NCBI GenBank assembly: GCA_964566545.1
Contig: CAZMIX010000087.1
Coordinates: 1-5,471 of the forward strand
DNA from: JAEYFP01 sp964566545
GTDB taxonomy: Bacteria; Bacillota; Clostridia; Lachnospirales; Lachnospiraceae
Length of the DNA: 5,471 bases
Direction: 5' to 3'
Positions 1 to 4,985 of the stretch are shown piece by piece. The notes beneath the pieces were generated by a model that ran no database searches, was not told where the DNA came from, and saw only the letters and a list, made by a program, of their open reading frames with translations. Both the position numbers and the translations under genes were made by a program. How positions within the stretch are numbered: position 1 is the first letter of the stretch; each line of letters opens with the position of its first letter.

Positions 1-267
1 ATCCGTAAGAAGCGAAAGGTACTGCTCCCGAATTAACCACAGATTATCAGAGACATTTTCATACTGATAATGCTGTCCTGCGCCATTTCCATACTTTTCA
101 AGTAGTATAGACGACTGATCTTTGAAATCTATAATTCTGGGAACAACATCCTTGCTCTCGTCGAACAGGGCGATAAACATCGCACGCACTTCTTCGGGAG
201 CAGTTTTCGCAAAGCCCTGTATCATCTTAGCGGGGAAGTTGTTCATAGACGCAAGCAGATTATAGGT
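1..267 (-). pseudogene. McrB-like AAA ATPase fragment (N-terminal region, cut at its 5' side, runs off the window)
   Basis: This open frame runs to the window edge and has no convincing start. It contains YNLLASMNNFPAKMI, then APEEVRAMF, LFDESKDVV, LLEKYGNGAGQHYQYEN and NLWL. From memory, this resembles the region before the GTPase/AAA domain of many Clostridia proteins annotated as McrB-type 5-methylcytosine-specific restriction ATPases. The Walker motifs would lie beyond the window and cannot be checked. The likeness weakens after YEN, where family members usually read ISTYLWLRYPDKYY. Homology begins at about position 267, some 20 bases after the ATPase homology of the preceding gene ends, in a frame shifted by one. 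An ATG at 246 and a GTG at 306 are in frame, but neither has a good ribosome site. A gene truncated by a deletion is the simplest reading. The family assignment is moderately sure. Confidence 0.5.
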
Positions 268-1795
268 CTTTGACAGGGAGAGGGTTAAAATTACGCTCGC
301 CTTCACTCAGTTTTACAGCAATGCTTCCATCTTCGCGGATGACCTCATATACATTTGGAACTCCGACCTTTTCACGAAGGCTGAAGCCTTGGAATCCGGA
401 GTCTTTCAGTAAAGCGTTTATGTTGGCAATAGCTGCTTGGGTGTTGACTACCTGTTTGTTGAGTTCAGCAATTTCACCTGTGGTAGTATTAAAGGCGCGC
501 CGTGCGGCGGACGCTTTACTTGTCAATTCGTCGGCTTCTTTTTTTAGCTTCAATTGTTCGGATTTATAATTGGCAACTTCGCCGCTCAACATGAAAGCAA
601 GGTGTTCCCATACCTGATTAACACAGGCGGTTTTTTTCGCCTTTTTGTCGTTTACAACATCGTTGTTGGCTTTTATTTGGTGATTTATTTCATCAATGAG
701 AGTGCCTATTTCTATGAGCAGTGAGTCCGTATCTTCAAGCGCTACGATAGAAGTGGGTTCCTTAACTTTACCGGCGATACGCTGTTTATTGATTTCGATA
801 CTGCTTTTCAATAAAGCAATTTTATCTTTATATTCCACCAAATCTACGGTAGCAAGTACATCCTGTAGGTTTGCTTGAAGCGTGTCAAGAATGGCGCTTG
901 TTTCACGGATATATGTCGCTTGGAAATCTGTAATGTCATCTATATCCTGCTGGTACTGCGCATCAAAGCATGCCGCAATTTCATCATCAAAACCCACCGG
1001 TAATTTCTGCTGACAGAACGGGCATTTGCCATCGGCCTGAGCCGCATAGTGATCGCGCCCTTGTCGTACCCAGTCTGTAGCATGGAGAGCTTTCATAAAT
1101 GCCGTAAATGGTGATTCGCTGCTACTGACGATAGCCTTATCCATAAGGTCTTTCCCGGGCAGTTTTCCATATGTAGTGGAACTACCTGCCCTTGAGAATT
1201 CTTTATATGCTCTGGATGAAGTATCAAATGCGATATCATACATTTTTTTCAGCGAAGTCAAATCATGCTCTGCAGAGGTCGGAACTGCCAAAATAGCCTC
1301 GGCAAACAAAGCAATTCGCTTTTTGTTTTTCATAGCCTCATCAAAGGAAGCACGAATCGACTTTGACTTCTCCCAGCACGCATTCTGGAAGGAGGTTAAA
1401 GAAGTTCCCATTTCTTCGCTTTTACTGTTCGCCGCTGCGGTAAGGGTTTTAAACTGATCATCAAATGCAGTTCTGTCTTCAGTTTTCTTCTCAACCTGCT
1501 TTTGAATTTCGATATTTGTATCACACACCGTAAACACACCTGCAAGGTTTCCGTAATTCTGCAGGTTGTTGTTGATAAAGTCTTGGTCATAAACCAAAAC
1601 ATCATAATCTGCATCTGATTTGCCGTCCTGCCAAAGCAGCCCACTATTTGTGCCGATAGACTGTGCTATCGTGGATTTGCCTGCGCCGTTTCTTCCATAA
1701 AAGAAATTAATAAACGTCGGTTCGACCACATCTCCGCTGAAAGTAGCAGCATTGAGAGTGATTTTTTCAATTGCCGATTTCATTTTTGGGATCAT
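260..1795 (-). pseudogene. RloC/PrrC-like ABC ATPase with zinc hook, truncated after the ABC signature
   Basis: AAA_13-type ATPase of the RloC/PrrC kind, whose complete members sense phage attack or DNA damage and, in RloC and PrrC, cleave tRNA anticodons. Walker A is GRNGAGKST (residues 34-42). The family-typical VYDQDFINNNL follows at 68-78 and GVFTV at 86-90. A long coiled coil is interrupted by CPFC (258-261), the zinc-hook type motif of RloC. The ABC signature KLSEGERNF lies at 495-503. Complete relatives continue with a hydrophobic helix, D-loop, Walker B, H-loop and a C-terminal effector region. Here eight unrelated residues and a stop follow instead, so ATP hydrolysis and any nuclease domain are lost. 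Complete RloC is far longer than these 511 residues. The start is set by AAGGAG about seven bases upstream of the ATG. It sits 52 bases after the helix-turn-helix gene, in the same operon. The family call is firm; the exact subfamily (anticodon nuclease or another AAA_13 ATPase) cannot be decided without the C-terminus. Confidence 0.82.
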
Positions 1796-1809
1796 TACTT
1801 TCTCCTTCC

Positions 1810-1825
1810 ACCGAGACCGGTCGGT
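1810..1825 (-). other. Small GC-rich hairpin between the HTH and ATPase genes
   Basis: ACCGA (1810-1814) and TCGGT (1821-1825) can pair around a GACCGG loop, only a few bases before the ribosome site of the ATPase gene. No T-run follows on the minus strand, so it is not a standard terminator. It may tune translation or RNA stability, or it may be chance. Confidence 0.25.
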
Positions 1826-1847
1826 ATAAAATATGATTTATTATCTG

Positions 1848-2048
1848 TTATTCTTTGATTTTTCCTTTGCGCACCCATTCATCAACTTCGGAAATTTTGA
1901 ACTTGTACCTTTTCCCGGCTTTATTAATGGGAAGTTTGCCTTCGCGCATCCACGTGCGGACGGTGTCCTTACTCACACTGAGATGCTCGGCGATATCTTC
2001 AAGGTTTACCCACTTTTCAGTTGTAATTTTTTCGTTCTCGTTAATCAT
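1848..2048 (-). CDS. Excisionase-type (MerR-like, HTH_17) helix-turn-helix DNA-binding protein, 66 aa
   Basis: Small DNA-binding protein consisting almost entirely of one winged helix-turn-helix of the excisionase/HTH_17 type. WVNLEDIAEHLSVSKDTVRT (residues 13-32) forms the two helices, then WMREGKLP, and K-G-x-x-Y-K-F-K with SEVDEWV closes the wing and last helix. The ATG at 2048 is chosen because a clean GGAGG (2056-2060) sits seven bases upstream; an in-frame ATG at 2093 would add 15 residues but lacks such a site. Proteins like this are frequent small partners of restriction-modification and other defence operons, where they probably regulate the cluster or help mobilise an element. It lies 49 bases after the 209-residue gene and 52 bases before the ATPase gene. 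The repeats in the operon leader (3674-3733) are possible binding sites. The fold is confident; the role is inferred. Confidence 0.85.
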   Translation of the reverse strand: MINENEKITTEKWVNLEDIAEHLSVSKDTVRTWMREGKLPINKAGKRYKFKISEVDEWVRKGKIKE

Positions 2049-2097
2049 GTTAAAACCTCCATAATGTGTATATCTCGCTTTGGTATGGCTCAATCCC

Positions 2098-2727
2098 TTA
2101 AAACAAAGTATCTATATCTACTGCGTTACGCAGTTTTTCAATAAGGTTTATCTGTTTTATCGTCCAATGTGTACAGTCAAATTCATTAAATGCCGAAGCG
2201 CTGTCTATAGAAAGATCGCAAGCAAGTTCATTGAGCCGACACTGAGGGATGGCATACAGCAGATGGAAACACACCTTGATGCCATTATCTTGAATGATCA
2301 CATCATTAACGAATCCAAGATAGGCTTCCTGATTTTCACCCGCACGACAATATTGATGATTTTTGCTTGCGAATAGCGCTGGGAAAGTCTTTATTGCTGT
2401 AATGGCATCCATATCCAGTTTGGCATATTTAGCTTTTAATTCTGGTGCTATGCTTTCGGTCAAAGCACATTCCTTCGGCACTATAAAATGACCTCCGGTG
2501 AACAATTCATCACCGATAACGAAAAGGCTATAATAATTCTCATTCACAGTGCGTCTTGTTGGAAGTGAAACTCCGCTTGTCTGAACTACAGGAATATACA
2601 CGCTTCTCATGCTCACCGCATTTGCGTGAGCAATCAGCGTGTTCCCATCACCGGGGAGGGTTATATTTGCCGATGCACCACTCGACGGAAGAACAGCAGC
2701 TGAGATAGGTTTCAGTTTTTCACTCAT
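2098..2727 (-). CDS. Unrecognised 209-aa protein with N-terminal Gly/Asn strand-turn-strand motif
   Basis: I do not recognise a named family. After a short flexible start, residues 20-41 form a motif around NITLPGDGNTLIAHANAVSM that resembles the C-terminal tail of the protein encoded just upstream. The remainder (about 60-209) looks like one compact soluble alpha/beta domain: YYSLFVIGDELFTGGHFIVP, then TFPALFASKNHQY, LGFVNDVIIQDNGIKVCFHL, and a closing THWTIKQINLIEKL. There is no signal peptide, membrane segment or nucleotide-binding motif. The start is clear: GGAGGG lies seven bases before the ATG, inside the end of the preceding gene, and the two genes overlap by eight bases. Translational coupling and a joint function are therefore likely. 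It may be the effector or the sensor half of a two-protein system. The reading frame is certain; the function is unknown. Confidence 0.85.
   Translation of the reverse strand: MSEKLKPISAAVLPSSGASANITLPGDGNTLIAHANAVSMRSVYIPVVQTSGVSLPTRRTVNENYYSLFVIGDELFTGGHFIVPKECALTESIAPELKAKYAKLDMDAITAIKTFPALFASKNHQYCRAGENQEAYLGFVNDVIIQDNGIKVCFHLLYAIPQCRLNELACDLSIDSASAFNEFDCTHWTIKQINLIEKLRNAVDIDTLF
2605..2670 (-). other. Putative amyloid-like interaction motif, N-terminal copy (209-aa protein, residues 20-41)
   Basis: Residues 24-40 read LPGDGNTLIAHANAVSM. Aligned without gaps to residues 286-302 of the upstream protein, G, N, H and V are identical, and L/I, D/N, T/S, L/F, N/D and M/I are conservative. The DNA of the two copies differs, so this is not a fresh duplication. 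Short motifs shared between the tail of one protein and the head of its genetic neighbour are typical of amyloid signalling pairs. With only four identities in 17 positions, the match is suggestive, not proof. Confidence 0.4.
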
Positions 2728-3652
2728 CTTTTTGCCCTCCGTTCTTAATATTTACTGTATCTACATGATTATAGAAACTGTTGTTATTGCCGGATATGTT
2801 GAAATTGAAGAATGTAGGATTGTTGTTTATAACCTGCTGCGTCAAGGTGGATGCGTCAGGTTCTTTTTCTGTCGATTGTTCTTCACTACGAGGTTCATCA
2901 CTTTTTAGAGGCTCGTCCACAAAGGGATCATCAACAATTTCGGCATCTGCACTTTCCTCACAGGGCTCGCGATAGGTTAGCGTGATATCCCTTGTTATGA
3001 GTTTTTCAAGGTCACCTTTATACTCGCGTTTTCCACCCCCGGTTGACGGGCTCCAGAAATTGATTGTTTCCTTACCAAAACTGTTCTTTTCCGGGCGGGT
3101 TACTGCGAAATGCCAAATACCTAATAAAAATGATTGTAAGCAAATACCTGTTGCTTTAAGAATGTCGGATTTTGTTATTGTACCACCGCTTTCCAAAGCA
3201 AAGAAAGGTTGACTATCCCTGATGGAATCATCAACTTCAATCAAGGCTAAAAGTTCTTTAACAAAGCACTCATCTTTTCTCATGCTGCCTGTATCAACGA
3301 GCAAGCTTATAACTTTACCCATTTCGGCTAATACGAAGGGGTAATTATCTTTGATTCGCGCATTGAATGCAGTCAGCGCAGCATCATCACCAAAAGGATA
3401 TATTGGGCCACCTTCATTTTTACAGGTCTTATATTCCGAAGTATTGCCGCTAACTGTGCTATCAGCGTATACAAATATCTTCTCCCAATCAGGAACTATC
3501 ACCTTAGATAAGGCAAACAGAGCTATGGGTTCAGAATATGGCTCCGGATTTCCCGTATAATATTCATTTGCTCCACGCAGGGGCTTTCTTGCACGTAAAA
3601 ACAATGTAAAGAAAGTACCACCGCAAAGGCGCTGTTTAACTACTTTTGTCAT
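2720..3652 (-). CDS. Unrecognised 310-aa protein: globular domain, acidic linker, C-terminal Asn-rich motif
   Basis: First gene of the minus-strand operon. I recognise no named family, though the opening VKQRLCGGTFFTLFLRARKP and the stretch IYPFGDDAALTAFNARI look like a conserved bacterial domain. Residues 1 to about 228 appear globular and mostly helical; 167-184 (ATGICLQSFLLGIWHFAV) is hydrophobic but short for a membrane helix. A glycine-rich NFWSPSTGGGKREYKG closes the domain. Residues 230-270 are an acidic, Ser/Pro/Glu-rich, probably disordered linker. The last 35 residues are Asn-rich and carry NISGNNNSFYNHVDTVNIK. The layout of domain, linker and terminal motif resembles amyloid-signalling proteins. 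The ribosome site before ATG 3652 is weak (GGTG), unlike the strong sites of the genes after it. The stop overlaps the start of the next gene by eight bases. Frame and extent are sure; function is unknown, plausibly antiphage given its neighbours. Confidence 0.85.
   Translation of the reverse strand: MTKVVKQRLCGGTFFTLFLRARKPLRGANEYYTGNPEPYSEPIALFALSKVIVPDWEKIFVYADSTVSGNTSEYKTCKNEGGPIYPFGDDAALTAFNARIKDNYPFVLAEMGKVISLLVDTGSMRKDECFVKELLALIEVDDSIRDSQPFFALESGGTITKSDILKATGICLQSFLLGIWHFAVTRPEKNSFGKETINFWSPSTGGGKREYKGDLEKLITRDITLTYREPCEESADAEIVDDPFVDEPLKSDEPRSEEQSTEKEPDASTLTQQVINNNPTFFNFNISGNNNSFYNHVDTVNIKNGGQKDE
2744..2809 (-). other. Putative amyloid-like interaction motif, C-terminal copy (310-aa protein, residues 282-303)
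   Basis: Residues 286-302 read ISGNNNSFYNHVDTVNI: alternating hydrophobic/polar positions with a G-N-N-N turn, preceded by a disordered acidic linker and ending seven residues before the C-terminus. This composition is what short cross-beta signalling motifs look like. The N-terminal region of the next gene product carries a related motif in register. Confidence 0.45.
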
Positions 3653-3673
3653 AGATTTTCACCACTTTTCAAA

Positions 3674-3733
3674 AACCAACTCGGCGAACTCTAACCAACT
3701 CAACGAAGTATGGCTGGCGAACTCGGCGAACTA
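3674..3733 (-). repeat. Iteron-like array of five 9-bp direct repeats in the operon leader
   Basis: On the plus strand, AACCAACTC occurs at 3674-3682 and 3693-3701, and GGCGAACTC at 3683-3691 and 3716-3724, with GGCGAACTA at 3725-3733. They form head-to-tail pairs with a degenerate unit near 3702-3710. The array lies 22-80 bases upstream of the 310-residue gene and downstream of its promoter, that is, inside the transcribed leader. It could be an operator for the helix-turn-helix protein of the operon, or an element-end protein-binding site. The repeats are directly visible; their role is inferred. Confidence 0.65.
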
Positions 3734-3838
3734 TTTCATGTCCTTGTGAGAAATCGCAGGGGCATTTTTTGTTGCTCTTGTACGGTGGCCAAGTGTAAAG
3801 TACCAAATTTTGCAATCCACACTAAACACCGCTAAACC

Positions 3839-3867
3839 ATTATATCACACTCTAATCAGGAAAACAA
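3839..3867 (-). promoter_or_regulatory. Sigma-A type promoter for the minus-strand operon
   Basis: On the minus strand, TTGTTT (3862-3867) is followed after 17 bases by TATAAT (3839-3844), which is preceded by TG at the extended -10 position. Transcription would begin near 3832, giving a leader of about 180 bases before ATG 3652. AGTGTAAA occurs on either side (3792-3799 and 3875-3882, plus strand) and might be a paired operator. No comparable promoter stands before the later genes of this strand, so one transcript probably serves all of them. Confidence 0.6.
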
Positions 3868-3899
3868 TGGAACGAGTGTAAATTTACAAAAACATCAAA

Positions 3900-3946
3900 A
3901 TTTCCTCCCTGCGATTGCTCACGCAATTCAAATCACAGGAGGAAAT
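3900..3946 (+). promoter_or_regulatory. Hairpin able to cover the ribosome site of the reading frame at 3950
   Basis: ATTTCCTCC (3900-3908) is perfectly complementary to GGAGGAAAT (3938-3946), which contains the Shine-Dalgarno sequence three bases before ATG 3950. Inside the loop a second stem, ATTGC (3914-3918) with GCAAT (3923-3927), can form. Pairing would hide the ribosome site. No T-run follows, so it is not a terminator. The structure is visible; control of translation is inferred, and the gene it once served is now broken. Confidence 0.45.
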
Positions 3947-3949
3947 CAA

Positions 3950-4024
3950 ATGAAAAAGCAAGACAAGCAGTACTTTATCCGTTTGGATACCCTGGAATCA
4001 CAGGGGATGGCATGCCGGGGGTAA
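3950..4024 (+). pseudogene. 24-codon remnant with a strong ribosome site: probable head of the disrupted phage gene
   Basis: AGGAGG and an ATG at 3950 start a frame reading MKKQDKQYFIR and so on, which ends at TAA 4022-4024. From roughly 3978 on, the DNA codes in another frame for an amidase piece, so only the first 8-11 codons are likely to be original gene sequence. An opening of this kind resembles that of small phage and integrative-element sigma-like proteins, which would match the sigma-like tail found at 4173-4388. That link is tentative. Confidence 0.4.
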
Positions 4025-4175
4025 GGCAAATGATACGCATATAGGCTTTGAGATTTGCGAGGACGGTCTTTCGGACAGCACCTGTTTCAACAGAGTGTAC
4101 CGGGAGGCCGTTGAACTTTGTGTATATCTTTGCAAACTCTATGGTTTAACCGAAAAGAATATCATCTGCCATGAG
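3978..4175 (+). pseudogene. Internal fragment of a phage N-acetylmuramoyl-L-alanine amidase (Amidase_2 endolysin)
   Basis: In the frame of position 4008, the DNA encodes WIPWNHRGWHAGGKANDTHI followed by GFEICEDGLSD, then VYREAVELCVYLCKLYGL and ends with NIICH (His at 4170-4172). This is the centre of phage Amidase_2 endolysins, zinc enzymes that cut the amide bond between muramic acid and the peptide in peptidoglycan; the late His of the CH pair is a usual zinc ligand. The N-terminal part with the first zinc His is absent. The usual continuation (a SEGY/RGIASNHADV-type stretch) is replaced by unrelated sequence. There is no start codon in frame except GTG 4095. The piece is non-functional and lies inside what seems to be another phage gene. 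Confidence 0.7.
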
Positions 4176-4388
4176 GAACTGATTTTCCACCTCAAGGACG
4201 ACAGCGAGATTACACGACAATGGCAGTTTAAGCGCCGACAGCCAGCGTGGTCAGAAGAACGAAAACAACGCCAAAGCAAGACCGAACGCGAAATCGCTGC
4301 TGAATTCGGCGTGCGGCAATCCACTCTAAATTATAGGAAGAAAAAGCTTATGGAGAAGCTTCGCAAACGCTTAAAAGACTTCGAATAA
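4173..4388 (+). pseudogene. Sigma-70 region-4-like helix-turn-helix tail of a phage regulator, fused behind the amidase fragment
   Basis: After the amidase piece, the same frame continues with EELIFHLKDD, a basic stretch KRRQPAWSEERKQRQ, and then KTEREIAAEFGVRQSTLNYR followed by KKKLMEKLRKRL. The last part has the pattern of a sigma-70 region 4 helix-turn-helix, as seen in small sigma-like activators of phages and integrative elements. The upstream part of such a protein is missing. Stop TAA lies at 4386-4388 and a strong terminator follows, suggesting this is the natural gene end. The helix-turn-helix is fairly clear; the family is tentative. Confidence 0.5.
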
Positions 4389-4396
4389 TCAGCCAG

Positions 4397-4450
4397 TTTA
4401 CCCTTCGGTCGTCATTCGGCGGCCGAAGGGTAAATATTTTTTGATTTTTT
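4397..4450 (+). terminator. Strong rho-independent terminator after the broken phage gene
   Basis: TTTACCCTTCGG (4397-4408) and CCGAAGGGTAAA (4423-4434) form a perfect 12-bp stem with a 14-base loop. A T-rich tract TATTTTTTGATTTTTT follows at 4435-4450. It starts nine bases after the stop codon at 4388. Confidence 0.88.
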
Positions 4451-4467
4451 CGTTCAAACCTATCGCT

Positions 4468-4490
4468 TCCCTCCAGTGGTGATTGAGGGA
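4468..4490 (+). other. Short inverted repeat in the leader of the phage early genes
   Basis: TCCCTC (4468-4473) can pair with GAGGGA (4485-4490). GAGGG could instead pair with CCCTC at 4503-4507, so two alternative stems exist before the AGGAGGT ribosome site at about 4512-4518. No clear promoter is visible between the terminator and ATG 4526. Weak evidence. Confidence 0.25.
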
Positions 4491-4525
4491 GAAAACAATA
4501 CGCCCTCAGTCAGGAGGTAAACAAG

Positions 4526-4729
4526 ATGAATCAGACCATTCAAATCGATGACACCCGTGATCGTGTGTCGGATGAGGAGCTAATCGGTGTCCTCACCGCA
4601 ATCAGCGTGGTGTCAAAGCGTCTGGCAAAAAAACTCTCAATACTTGCCGGGCAGAGCCAATCAAAGGAAGGAGGAAAAGCAGATGAGCAGAATGAGCGAA
4701 CTGGCCGCAGAAATCGCGGCACTGCGTAG
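4526..4729 (+). CDS. Small phage early protein, 67 aa
   Basis: Opens with AGGAGGT seven bases before ATG. The product is a short soluble protein: a polar N-terminus (MNQTIQIDDTRDRVSDEEL), one helix (IGVLTAISVVSKRLAKKLSI), and a basic, disordered-looking tail ending GRRNRGTA. Short proteins of this kind, with a VSKRLA-like helix and a tail resembling EQNERTGR, stand at the start of the replication module in many Clostridia prophages. I know of no assigned function. Its last 47 bases overlap the next gene in another frame, so the tail is partly shaped by the neighbour's ribosome site (GGAAGGAGG), which it encodes. Coding is supported by the ribosome site, the tight overlap and the position; the function is unknown. 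Confidence 0.72.
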   Translation: MNQTIQIDDTRDRVSDEELIGVLTAISVVSKRLAKKLSILAGQSQSKEGGKADEQNERTGRRNRGTA

Positions 4730-4985
4730 ATGTGCGGAAGCCATTATCGGCATCGCCGATTCTTTCACCCAAATGTTCAGCGGCAATGACGAGCCAACGG
4801 ATGCTCCCGCACCGGAGCCTGTGCTTACTCTGGAAGCGGTCAGAGCGGTCTTAGCGGATAAATCCCGCAACGGACATACCGCTGAAATCCGCTCTCTGCT
4901 CCAAAAATATGGTGCTGCGAAGCTGTCGGAAATCGACCCCTCCAACTACAAAGCCCTGCTTGCAGAGGCAGAGGTGCTGACATGA
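4683..4985 (+). CDS. Phage replication-module protein, 100 aa (of the type often labelled rRNA biogenesis protein Rrp5)
   Basis: GAAGGAGG (4667-4674) lies eight bases before the ATG at 4683, which sets the start; the frame is open further upstream but no better start exists there. Residues 1-35 form a helix with hydrophobic heptads (MSELAAEIAALRRCAEAIIG), then an acidic Pro/Ala linker, then a conserved C-terminal domain: LTLEAVRAVLADKSRNGHTA, EIRSLLQKYGAAKLSEIDPS and the closing ALLAEAEVL. Clostridia phages carry such a protein directly before a DUF2800 nuclease, often mislabelled Rrp5. The LEAVRxVLADKSRxGxTAxI pattern also appears in phage proteins thought to work with DNA recombination. Its stop overlaps the next start (ATGA), so the two are coupled. 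The exact activity is unknown. Confidence 0.82.
   Translation: MSRMSELAAEIAALRRCAEAIIGIADSFTQMFSGNDEPTDAPAPEPVLTLEAVRAVLADKSRNGHTAEIRSLLQKYGAAKLSEIDPSNYKALLAEAEVLT

Noticed and set aside
1..30. Plus-strand codons reading RKKRKV, resembling a viral nuclear localisation signal and hinting at vector DNA.
   Set aside because: It is a chance reading of the antisense strand of the McrB-like fragment; no other vector-like sequence surrounds it.
260..310. Programmed +1 frameshift joining the ATPase to the McrB-like frame.
   Set aside because: Either frame lacks the D-loop, Walker B and H-loop that should follow the signature motif, so a shift would not restore a working ATPase; a deletion fits better.
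270..1457. Several plus-strand open frames of 60-99 codons opposite the ATPase gene.
   Set aside because: They lie antisense to a clearly recognisable coding sequence, have no ribosome sites and show no family features.
1833..2376. Plus-strand open frames of about 69-103 codons opposite the helix-turn-helix and 209-residue genes.
   Set aside because: Antisense shadows of well supported minus-strand genes.
3674..3733. CRISPR array or plasmid replication iterons.
   Set aside because: Units are only 9 bases, nearly contiguous, without unique spacers, and no replication initiator gene lies nearby.
4012..4024. A one-base frameshift in the G5 run interrupting a continuous amidase gene beginning at ATG 3950.
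   Set aside because: Amidase coding continues upstream of the G-run in the downstream frame (WIPWNHRGWHAGG), so the ATG frame was never the amidase frame.
4095..4388. A stand-alone 97-codon gene starting at GTG 4095.
   Set aside because: The GTG lies in the middle of amidase homology that continues upstream, and no ribosome site precedes it.
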